DNA of 7,395 bases from Bacillota bacterium (lineage in GTDB: Bacteria > Bacillota > Clostridia > Acetivibrionales > DSM-2933), in the NCBI GenBank assembly GCA_023441845.1, contig JAEZNF010000182.1:1-7395 (forward strand). Reading direction: 5' to 3'. How positions within the stretch are numbered: position 1 is the stretch's first letter; each line of letters begins with the position of its first letter. Of this stretch, positions 1 to 5,537 are shown piece after piece. The notes under the pieces are model-generated. The model was not told the origin of the DNA. It searched no databases and saw only the letters and a list, made by a program, of their open reading frames with translations. Made by a program: the position numbers and the translations under genes.

Positions 1-187
1 CATAGGTTCCTTCCTTAAAGAAACCTACTGCCGACATATTTTCCCCGAGATAATGCCAAATTGCCCCTTCGATAGTGGAAGACGGGATAGTTTCCTGGCA
101 TGGCCTGAAAACGCCGCCTTTAATTCTTTCGCCAATTACTATATTTTCAATCTCCAAAACAAGTTCGATAAGTTTAATCTGCTTCAT
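1..187 (-). CDS. RAMP-superfamily CRISPR effector subunit, N-terminal 62 residues only (runs off left edge)
   Basis: The frame opens with ATG at 187-185 and stays open to base 1, giving 62 residues that begin MKQIKLIELVLEIENIVIG. The pattern is an N-terminal beta strand, then a Gly-containing turn, then IPSSTIEGAIWHYL at about residues 34-47. This matches the 'IPGSSLKGALR'-type segment of RAMP proteins (Cas5, Cas7, Csx10, Cmr and Csm subunits). The start lies inside the end of the Cas10-like gene: the ATG overlaps its last codons by 14 bases (174-187), and a purine-rich GAAGGGAAAG stretch lies just upstream, so translation is probably coupled. Position and motif point to a backbone or Cas5-like subunit of the same effector complex. 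Which RAMP family it belongs to cannot be decided from 62 residues; Csx10/Cas5-like is a guess. That it is a RAMP rests on the motif and the context. Confidence 0.7.
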   Translation of the reverse strand, partial: MKQIKLIELVLEIENIVIGERIKGGVFRPCQETIPSSTIEGAIWHYLGENMSAVGFFKEGTY

Positions 188-2276
188 CGGTATCAACTTT
201 CCCTTCGATCACTTTATACAGGTTTAAAAACTTTTCAGGTTTAATCCCTTTTGCATACAAGTCATATACAGGTTTAAATCCATGAGACTCTTTGTTTTTG
301 ATAATTTCAACCGCAAGTAAAATATCTGATGCCAATTTGTCATAGATTCCTATAAGCTTATGGAGGTAACTTGAAGATACATTGGAATTGAATATCTTAT
401 CGACAATCTCCTTGTATTCTTCTTTTGAATATGATTCGTCAAACACACTTCTATGAGATATATTCAAGAAGGATTTATTTTCTTTTTCAAAGTACCTCCA
501 ATGGTCTCTTATAGGGTATTTTATATTGGCTATACTAATCGAAAGGCTTATGGGAGAATTTTCATCATGCACGCAGTCCGGAAAATATTTTTCAATTAAT
601 TTGATGTATGTACTGATAACATCGTTTAAAAGCAGGGGAGAGTATTTAAAAACTCCAAGCTCAGGATTTCCGCCAAGCGGCGCCCGTATCTCATCTTCTT
701 TACCCTTAAACTTTTTCCAAAACTCAACAATCATTTTATTATAGTCTTCGTTGAAGTCCACCTGTAGGGCCACTGGCCTTAATCTTCTTGTTAATCCCTT
801 GAAACGGGGATCTTTACCGCTATTCGTAACAAAGGATTCAAAGCCGCTGAGTATCCACTTCTCCAGCTTTTCCGGAATTAGTGCAAATTTAAACCAGCAT
901 ACCTTGATACATTCCTTTTCCCACTTTTGGCTGTAATCCGGAAAAGGATTGCCGCTTTGCCTGATATCATAACAACCTCTGCATATTGATTCTTTGATAA
1001 TATCATCATTGTCACTATACATATTTCCGTCAAATCCTGCTTCCTGTTGGCATATGTCACAAATCTGATGCTTCAGGCTGCTTCTGATCTCGGGACAAAT
1101 ATTCTTAAAGTATACTTTAATATCTCTTTGATTGTATTTTTTTAAACGGTTTTCTATTTTTCTTAATGTGCTTTTGTCTCCAAGACCTTCGGACTTATTC
1201 TTTCTGTCCTCCAGGACTTCTCTATCCAGTACCGATGTAATCATTCCCAAAACAGACTTTATCTCAACGGCTTCAATACTGAATCCTTTAGCCGTAAACT
1301 TCTCAAATATCTTTTCAAGTGAATACCTTCCGTCTGATCCGTATTCTTCAGGCAAAAAAAGCATTACATAGTCTGATGTACTGAATAGGACGGTATCTTT
1401 GTATAAACTATTGTTATTAAGGTCATCAATGAGCTTTGATCGTTCGGCTATTATATTTATATCCTTAAGCCTTGCAAAGAAATGGGGGAATGTAATTTTG
1501 CATTTTACAATCCTTGCTTTCCAGGCATTTGAAAAATCTGATGCTATGCCTTCGGCTTCTTTTATAGTCTTTACTACTTTGTTGCCGTATTTTATGGATA
1601 TGGAATTATCAGCATTTTTAACGATTTTAGCATTTGCGTTTAACACCCTGAAGATTTTACCGGTTAACTGTATATGGGTATACAGTGCTGTGATATACCT
1701 TGGAAACGTCTTATCTTCAGGCATGGCTTTCAGATAGACAATGTATCTATTAAGAAAATCATTCCCTGATTTGCAGTTATTAATTTCGTTGAATATTGTT
1801 ATTAAATCGCTTGGACTTTTGAATGCAAAGGCGTCGAAATCAATACACTTTTTGTGCCAAAGTTTATTGATTTTTGGTTCAAATTTATTTTTTATTCTGC
1901 CTGGGGGATAAGCCCTAGAAAGCGAAGATGAAAGATGGTCGGCAAGAATAAGTAAAAATAAATAATATCTGTTTTCTATATCACCTTCTGCAAATGACCA
2001 ATCATTAATATCAATAGCTCCGGCAGGTGTGCCATATTCCTCCGTCCATTCCATTGAGTTTGTCTGGCGGTTCCACCTGCGTTTCATATGGTGGTATTGT
2101 CCGATAAATGACAATGACTCCGGTTTTTTTAAGTTATATTTTTTAAAGTCAAATGATGCAAAAGTATGTAAATAGTTATATCCGGATTTCATTTGTAAGC
2201 CATTCGTTTTCTTTACATCATTTGATAATAGTTTCCCAATATCGTGTAACTCGGCAATAAAATCTTTATTATCCAT
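174..2276 (-). CDS. cas10: Cas10-like large subunit of a type III-like CRISPR effector, lacking GGDD
   Basis: The 700-residue protein starts at ATG 2276, with CGGAGAA about seven bases upstream, 23 bases after the cas6 stop. Domains seen in order: an N-terminal HD-type segment with HDIGK (H11, D12), a second His pair in QYHHM (62-63) and LADHLSSSLSR (D113), which resembles the 'ADxLSSG.DR' segment of Cas10 HD domains; a first palm-like segment (about 255-350) where the expected GGDD-VLALLP strand reads FSTSDYVMLFLP (298-309); a zinc-finger-like block CxxC...CxxC (C406, C409, C432, C435); then a second palm-like region ending in SLSISIANIKYPI (577-589), like the strand after GGDD in Cas10; and an alpha-helical tail. 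GGDD is absent throughout, so synthesis of cyclic oligoadenylate is unlikely (inference). Inactivated palms are described for subtype III-C (MTH326-like) and related Csx11 proteins, which are usually longer. Role: binds crRNA-guided backbone; the HD may cut DNA. Subtype is not settled. Confidence 0.75.
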   Translation of the reverse strand: MDNKDFIAELHDIGKLLSNDVKKTNGLQMKSGYNYLHTFASFDFKKYNLKKPESLSFIGQYHHMKRRWNRQTNSMEWTEEYGTPAGAIDINDWSFAEGDIENRYYLFLLILADHLSSSLSRAYPPGRIKNKFEPKINKLWHKKCIDFDAFAFKSPSDLITIFNEINNCKSGNDFLNRYIVYLKAMPEDKTFPRYITALYTHIQLTGKIFRVLNANAKIVKNADNSISIKYGNKVVKTIKEAEGIASDFSNAWKARIVKCKITFPHFFARLKDINIIAERSKLIDDLNNNSLYKDTVLFSTSDYVMLFLPEEYGSDGRYSLEKIFEKFTAKGFSIEAVEIKSVLGMITSVLDREVLEDRKNKSEGLGDKSTLRKIENRLKKYNQRDIKVYFKNICPEIRSSLKHQICDICQQEAGFDGNMYSDNDDIIKESICRGCYDIRQSGNPFPDYSQKWEKECIKVCWFKFALIPEKLEKWILSGFESFVTNSGKDPRFKGLTRRLRPVALQVDFNEDYNKMIVEFWKKFKGKEDEIRAPLGGNPELGVFKYSPLLLNDVISTYIKLIEKYFPDCVHDENSPISLSISIANIKYPIRDHWRYFEKENKSFLNISHRSVFDESYSKEEYKEIVDKIFNSNVSSSYLHKLIGIYDKLASDILLAVEIIKNKESHGFKPVYDLYAKGIKPEKFLNLYKVIEGKVDTDEAD

Positions 2277-2299
2277 AGCTTTCTCCGATTAATAATGGT

Positions 2300-3238
2300 T
2301 TATAGTACTTCCCATTTATATTTTCCAAGCCCCATAGTACAGCCTTTTCCGATATGAACTATACTGCCTAATTCTATGTATGGAAGAAATCTTGGTAGAT
2401 TACCCTTAAATGTGATTTTACCAGTTACTCCTCCCATTTTCATCTTAGTTTTGCTCTTGTTTGAATACCTTTGCCAATCCCGCCAGTTTAAATCGGCTTT
2501 TTTTATGGTTATGTTCCTTGAATCCTCGATAATGCCTTTATAATCGATATCCCATGTACTGTCACAGTATATGGCTGCGAGCGCCGACGCCCGTCTTAAA
2601 ACATTTCTTATGAAAACCTCAAAATTCAGGCTATCGTTCAACTTTCCCTGTTGTTTAAATCTGAAGGGGGTTAAAAAAGATATCTCAATTTCTTTTGTTT
2701 GAGGAAAAATTGACTCATCATCCTGCCAAGCAATAATATTTATCTTTGAATTATCGAATTTTCCTTTTTCATAAATGGCGCTTTTGCCGTAAGAGTCAAC
2801 GACTCTTTCAAGCTTAAATATTTTCCTGTTTGCCCCCAGCCCTTTTTGCGCTGCATTTTCTACAGCTAAAATGAAATAAGGTGCGAATTCTATACTGCTT
2901 CCAATAAGTAAAACATTAAAAGTCAGTTCGTCACCATGTATATAGCTTTTTCTTTCATCAAGCGGAGGCTCTATTATAAATGAGTTCGGTTTGGTTTCTA
3001 TACCTTTTATCCAGCTTTCGTTGTCTTCAGATAAGCTGGTAAACAGGTGGGTGAAATGACATTCAGCTTTTTTTCTGCATTCCAAGCAATCAGTTGCTCT
3101 GCTTTCGGTGCAGCATATATGCCTCAATCCATTCCCAATTGTGCCTCTAATGGTAGAGCCGAGATATGAAGGCAGAATTGCATCTTCTTCACACTTAAGC
3201 TCAAATGTTAATTTTGTATAATTTATTCTATTACCCAT
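2300..3238 (-). CDS. cas6: Cas6 pre-crRNA processing endoribonuclease (PF10040-type RAMP)
   Basis: This 312-residue protein has the layout of the larger Cas6 family found with type III and I-B systems. Seen: an N-terminal RAMP strand with ILPSYLGSTIRGTIGNGLRH (21-40), followed by a Cys cluster (C42, C43, C51, C54, C60) before HFTHLF, which matches the 'dC..C....CpY..lF' segment of this family. The middle has GLGANRKIFKLERV (133-146), and the C-terminal glycine-rich loop reads GSIVHIGKGCTMGLGKYKW (291-309), the strongest marker. Its expected job is to cut the repeat RNA at the base of the repeat hairpin, leaving an 8-base 5' tag. Start: ATG 3238 with AAAGGA upstream; an ATG further upstream is followed at once by a stop. 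It is the first gene after the array and is followed after 23 bases by cas10, so it opens the operon. The catalytic residues cannot be named from the sequence alone. Confidence 0.92.
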   Translation of the reverse strand: MGNRINYTKLTFELKCEEDAILPSYLGSTIRGTIGNGLRHICCTESRATDCLECRKKAECHFTHLFTSLSEDNESWIKGIETKPNSFIIEPPLDERKSYIHGDELTFNVLLIGSSIEFAPYFILAVENAAQKGLGANRKIFKLERVVDSYGKSAIYEKGKFDNSKINIIAWQDDESIFPQTKEIEISFLTPFRFKQQGKLNDSLNFEVFIRNVLRRASALAAIYCDSTWDIDYKGIIEDSRNITIKKADLNWRDWQRYSNKSKTKMKMGGVTGKITFKGNLPRFLPYIELGSIVHIGKGCTMGLGKYKWEVL

Positions 3239-3337
3239 GACCTGTCCTTTACATCAAAGCCTGCATTATAAAATAATATTATATAAATCTTGCAATCTTT
3301 ATTTTTGAAGTATTACCAGTTATTATTCTATATCACA

Positions 3338-3366
3338 AATATACCTTTGTCTACATTTTATGACAA
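3338..3366 (-). promoter_or_regulatory. Probable promoter of the cas6-cas10-RAMP operon
   Basis: Read on the minus strand, TTGTCA (3366-3361) and TATATT (3343-3338) are separated by 17 bases, each one mismatch from the sigma-A consensus. It sits about 100 bases upstream of the cas6 start, between the array and cas6, so the operon could be made without reading through the array. An exact TATAAT on the minus strand at 3270-3265 is nearer to cas6, but its best -35 (TTGCAA) is 19 bases away. There is no terminator-like hairpin between array and cas6, so read-through from the array is also possible. The 220 bases 3239-3458 hold no gene. Confidence 0.5.
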
Positions 3367-3458
3367 GTACCTTGCCTGTTTTTGTATCTTTATTCCATTC
3401 AAATATTTATTATCTGGATAAATTTTGTCGTTGTAATTTATATTCCAGGGGTTAAGCT

Positions 3459-3746
3459 TTTACAATACCTTATATGTCAGGTCATAACTTTAATAAAACA
3501 GATTCGTGCAGAATTAGAAAAGTTTCAATACCTTATATGTCAGGTCATAACGCGAACCAACACCGGAACGCTGGAAGAATAAATTGTTTCAATACCTTAT
3601 ATGTCAGGTCATAACGTATATAGCAGAGAAAGTGAGCAGTATCCTGGGCAGTTTCAATACCTTATATGTCAGGTCATAACCTCGGTTGGTGGGATGCAGA
3701 AGACGGTAAAGGATATGTTTCAATACCTTATATGTCAGGTCATAAC
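3459..3746 (-). CRISPR. CRISPR array, five 30-base repeats and four spacers, transcribed leftward
   Basis: Repeats lie at 3459-3488, 3522-3551, 3586-3615, 3651-3680 and 3717-3746; the last four are identical. Spacers are 3489-3521 (33), 3552-3585 (34), 3616-3650 (35) and 3681-3716 (36 bases). The minus strand is the transcribed one, on three grounds: there the repeat ends in ATTGAAAC, the common 8-base crRNA 5' tag; an ACCT/AGGT stem with an 8-base loop sits exactly before that tag; and the only imperfect repeat (3459-3488, two changes, both in the tag) is then the leader-distal one, as is usual. A promoter at 3796-3823 also fits. The leader is to the right, and the spacer at 3681-3716 is the newest. 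The array is short. No spacer target is known from this window. Confidence 0.97.
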
Positions 3747-3795
3747 TAACACCAATACTGGCTCTCAAAAATCACTATTACTCGAAAGCCTAATC

Positions 3796-3823
3796 GTTAT
3801 AAGCTTTTAATGTTTTTTTTCAA
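3796..3823 (-). promoter_or_regulatory. Probable CRISPR leader promoter
   Basis: On the minus strand TTGAAA (3823-3818) and TATAAC (3801-3796) are 16 bases apart, each one mismatch from consensus, with an A-rich stretch after the -35. Transcription would begin near 3789, leaving about 40 bases of leader RNA before the first repeat at 3746. It fixes the direction of the array independently of the repeat sequence. The leader-repeat junction is the first base left of 3747. Confidence 0.5.
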
Positions 3824-4223
3824 CTGATTGTATAACATTCCTACTTCAGCATAGAACACCCTGAAATATTTGTTTTCAATGTCCACAAGCACTTTCGCTA
3901 AAAAACGGTTGGAAAACTTCTATTTCAAAACTACTTATATTGTTTGCCGTTTTATAATTCAAAAGATACTTCTACCTTGACTGCTACTTTACTCTTTACA
4001 CCAATAAACCTTATTTTCTATTGCCGGTTTTAGAAAGTGGCAATTTTCTATGCTTCTCTTTGTATTGCTCCAGATATCTACCATTTTGTTGACTTGACCA
4101 AATTGGTTTGGTATGATCTTGTCACTATTTTGGCAAGCTTTGCCGACCAATACTAATGACCATGCTCATTAACTTTTTATTTTTAAATGGTGATATTGGA
4201 GATTTTGACATATCATTTGACAT
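3797..4223 (-). pseudogene. Possible decayed gene over the CRISPR leader region (weak)
   Basis: No intact gene is present between the array and 4453, but three minus-strand fragments read like protein. The first runs from ATG 4223 to a TAG at 4125 (32 residues, beginning MSNDMSKSPISPFKNKK) with no ribosome binding site. A second, in another frame, covers 4165-3989 (58 codons, containing PNQFGQVNKMVDIWSNTKR). A third, in the same frame as the second, covers 3919-3797 (40 codons, containing KVLVDIENKYFRVFYAEVG). They could be one gene broken by a frameshift and several stops. Open stretches of this length are expected by chance in AT-rich DNA, I recognise no family, and the third fragment overlaps the leader promoter. 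Otherwise the stretch 3747-4375 holds only AT-rich leader-type sequence. Confidence 0.22.
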
Positions 4224-4375
4224 AGTTAACAACCCAAAACCATTCATTTAAATATGTATCCTGAAATATTTTATAATATCTTTTATTTATATACAATATT
4301 AGTTAAAACAAATAAATTTTCGTCAACACATTTTTACACATTACTTATGTTGCCGCCCCAGTGTTACAGCTATAT

Positions 4376-4403
4376 AAAAAAGACCTCCACTTTTGGAAGC
4401 CTT
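4376..4403 (-). terminator. Intrinsic terminator of the small minus-strand gene
   Basis: On the minus strand a 9-bp stem AAGGCTTCC / GGAGGTCTT (4403-4395 with 4388-4380, two G-U pairs), loop AAAAGT, runs into six Ts (4381-4376). It lies about 50 bases after the stop of the 57-codon frame at 4453, which supports that this was a real transcription unit. Confidence 0.65.
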
Positions 4404-4452
4404 CACACATTTTCGGGTAACAAAGTTCCGCTTGACTCATTTACAGGCTTTA

Positions 4453-4627
4453 TTACGGTTCCGGGCTGCTGGACTTTGAGACCTTTATATCGTCTTTGAT
4501 ACTCTTTATGAATTTGTCACGTTTCTCCATAGTTGCTGAGTTGGGGGAAGCAGCATTTTTCTTAAATTCTTCAGAAGTAGATTTTGTTAGGACTATTCCA
4601 TTCTTTTTTATAATTAATTAAAGCCAT
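4453..4627 (-). pseudogene. Small 57-residue protein gene, frameshifted in a run of six A
   Basis: An excellent Shine-Dalgarno (GAGGAGGAGAAGGTGAG) ends a few bases before ATG 4627, yet the frame stops after 18 residues (MALINYKKEWNSPNKIYF). If one A of the six-A run (plus-strand Ts 4604-4609) is removed, the frame stays open for 57 residues to TAA at 4455-4453. The restored protein has MALINYKKNGIVLTKSTS at its start, a helical charged middle (MEKRDKFIKSIKDDIK) and ends SSSPEP. It is hydrophilic, basic and probably cytoplasmic, with no membrane segment and no family I can name. A terminator follows at 4376-4403. Explanations: a true pseudogene, a sequencing or assembly error in the homopolymer, or less likely frameshifting. 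Six As is short for transcriptional slippage. Its neighbour on the right is divergently transcribed. Confidence 0.6.
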
Positions 4628-4694
4628 AATTCTCACCTTCTCCTCCTCATAAAGCCTTCTTTCCCTGCCGGCGGAACTGATTTCACAGCTTATA

Positions 4695-4723
4695 TTGATA
4701 TTTGTTACCAAGTTTTATATAAT
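4695..4723 (+). promoter_or_regulatory. Promoter of the 61-residue membrane protein gene
   Basis: TTGATA (4695-4700) and a perfect TATAAT (4718-4723) are 17 bases apart on the plus strand, the best promoter in the window. Transcription would start near 4730, giving a 5' leader of about 100 bases that contains the two hairpins at 4741-4758 and 4799-4822. Confidence 0.7.
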
Positions 4724-4740
4724 TTAATATAAATTATTAT

Positions 4741-4758
4741 CCGCAAGCGGTCTTGCGG
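4741..4758 (+). promoter_or_regulatory. GC-rich hairpin near the 5' end of the leader RNA
   Basis: CCGCAAG (4741-4747) and CTTGCGG (4752-4758) form a perfect 7-bp stem with a four-base loop in an otherwise AT-rich stretch. It begins some ten bases after the predicted transcription start. It is followed by AGGTTTTGAG rather than a clean T run, so it is a poor terminator. A stabilising 5' stem-loop or part of a regulatory fold is more likely. Confidence 0.5.
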
Positions 4759-4798
4759 AGGTTTTGAGTATTTTATCCTCCTCTTCACGAAAGATAAC

Positions 4799-4822
4799 CC
4801 TCTTTTCGAGGAAGAAAGGAGG
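4799..4822 (+). promoter_or_regulatory. Hairpin that sequesters the Shine-Dalgarno of the 61-residue gene
   Basis: CCTCTTTTC (4799-4807) pairs with GAAAGGAGG (4814-4822) over nine positions with one G-U pair and a six-base loop, burying the whole ribosome binding site eight bases before ATG 4830. A second copy of the anti-Shine-Dalgarno, CCTCC at 4777-4781, could pair with the same GGAGG and compete with the first stem. This suggests translation control through RNA folding (temperature, ligand, antisense RNA or protein), which is inference. Confidence 0.6.
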
Positions 4823-4829
4823 TGTGTTG

Positions 4830-5015
4830 ATGAATATACTTGTTGGCGGTATCATTGTTTTATTGATTATCCTTTTTGTTTATATATTTACTCATAAGAG
4901 TGATATTTACGCAAATAAGATAAAGATTAATGTTTTTAAATTAGTCAATATTGAAATTGACAACAAAGTAAAACGCTTTGGAAAGACCGCGAATCCACCA
5001 AAGCGCTTAAAATAG
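4830..5015 (+). CDS. Small single-pass membrane protein of unknown function, 61 residues
   Basis: The start is ATG 4830, because AAAGGAGG ends eight bases before it; a longer in-frame start at 4764 would place 22 codons over the leader hairpins and has no ribosome binding site. Residues 1-20 (MNILVGGIIVLLIILFVYIF) form one strong hydrophobic helix, followed by a Lys-rich segment with an alternating pattern (KIKINVFKLVNIEIDNK, 30-46) that could form beta strands, and a basic tail ending NPPKRLK. No signal peptidase site is evident, so it is probably an N-terminally anchored membrane protein with a cytoplasmic basic domain. It has its own promoter (4695-4723), structured leader and terminator (5042-5075), so it is a single-gene unit. 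A type I toxin-like peptide is conceivable given the buried ribosome site, but no antitoxin RNA is shown. I do not recognise the family. Confidence 0.75.
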   Translation: MNILVGGIIVLLIILFVYIFTHKSDIYANKIKINVFKLVNIEIDNKVKRFGKTANPPKRLK

Positions 5016-5041
5016 TCAATATCCAATTTGAAAAAATACTC

Positions 5042-5075
5042 CAAAAGTTGGTATGTTTCAGCATATCGACTTTTG
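5042..5075 (+). terminator. Hairpin terminator of the 61-residue gene
   Basis: CAAAAGTTGGTATG (5042-5055) pairs with CATATCGACTTTTG (5062-5075) over 14 positions with two G-U pairs and a six-base loop, starting 26 bases after the stop. The plus-strand tail (CTTATATATATTATATC) is only moderately T-rich. The minus strand has a six-T run a few bases after the stem, so it may work in both directions. Confidence 0.6.
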
Positions 5076-5358
5076 CTTATATATATTATATCACGTCAGC
5101 TTTAATTTTAAAAGTAAACATCCTTATATTTTAAATTTTTCTAATATATGATGCTGAAGAAGTTGGGGGGTAGTAGTTGTAAGCAGGCTCTGGAGAAAAT
5201 AAAGATGAGGGGTATATCGGGGTAAGAGATCCTCTGGGGATGTTTTCTGTGCCCCAAAGAAGATATCAGCGGACTTATATATATGTTCTTATTGTCACGA
5301 GATATGAAAAATCCAGACTTCAAATAACTTATTTATATGACCAGTTATATAAGGGGCT
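5076..5358. other. Stretch without a recognisable gene
   Basis: No gene with a ribosome binding site was found on either strand. A plus-strand frame is open from 5183 to a TGA at 5366-5368 (61 codons, containing DPLGMFSVPQRRYQRTYIYV, first ATG at 5240), but it has no Shine-Dalgarno, stops lie just upstream in the same frame, and its end runs into the terminator on the other strand. It may be the tail of a lost gene or chance. The stretch 5149-5260 is locally G-rich, unlike its surroundings. Confidence 0.35.
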
Positions 5359-5401
5359 AAAAAAATGAGACCCACCAAAAACTATCGTTTTTGGTGGGTC
5401 T
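5359..5401 (-). terminator. Strong intrinsic terminator of the dockerin protease gene
   Basis: A perfect 15-bp inverted repeat, AGACCCACCAAAAAC (5368-5382) and GTTTTTGGTGGGTCT (5387-5401) with a four-base loop, is followed on the minus strand after two bases by seven Ts (5365-5359). It lies about 130 bases after the protease stop codon. There is no comparable T run on the plus side, so it serves the minus strand. Confidence 0.88.
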
Positions 5402-5511
5402 AGTATCTCATTTATTACTTCTACAGATATTTTTGTACAATTCCGATCTTTGCTGTCTCCGTACCAGAAAGTAAAGAATTCCACTTCTTTTCACTTATAA
5501 AACTACTTCAA

Positions 5512-5537
5512 TTAATACATTAATACATTTAATACAT
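5512..5537. repeat. Short tandem repeat across the protease stop codon
   Basis: Three copies of TTAATACAT (5512-5520, 5520-5528, 5529-5537) lie head to tail, the first two sharing one base. On the minus strand this reads ATG TAT TAA ATG TAT TAA, so the stop codon is duplicated in frame: the protein ends Met-Tyr-stop and is followed by another Met-Tyr-stop. Slippage of a 9-base unit is the simplest origin. Confidence 0.75.

Noticed and set aside
53..244. 63-residue plus-strand frame
   Set aside because: It is antisense to the RAMP and cas10 genes, has no ribosome site and shows no family features.
878..1060. 60-residue minus-strand frame inside cas10
   Set aside because: It is a shifted-frame shadow of the Cas10 zinc-finger region.
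3382..3810. Two plus-strand open frames with repeated FQYLICQVIT
   Set aside because: They are translations of the CRISPR repeats; the periodic peptide is the repeat itself, and there is no ribosome binding site.
3860..4271. CCTGAAATATTT occurs twice exactly 400 bases apart
   Set aside because: A 12-base AT-rich match within a few kilobases is expected by chance, and nothing else around the two copies matches.
4254..4499. 81-residue plus-strand frame
   Set aside because: No Shine-Dalgarno; it runs antisense through the terminator and the end of the small minus-strand gene, which explain the sequence better.
4764..4829. Longer N-terminus for the 61-residue protein
   Set aside because: It would be translated from the leader hairpins without a ribosome site, whereas ATG 4830 has a full AAAGGAGG at good spacing and begins directly with the membrane helix.
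5141..5323. 60-residue minus-strand frame
   Set aside because: No ribosome site and no recognisable domain; it begins close to the 5359-5401 terminator with no promoter in between.
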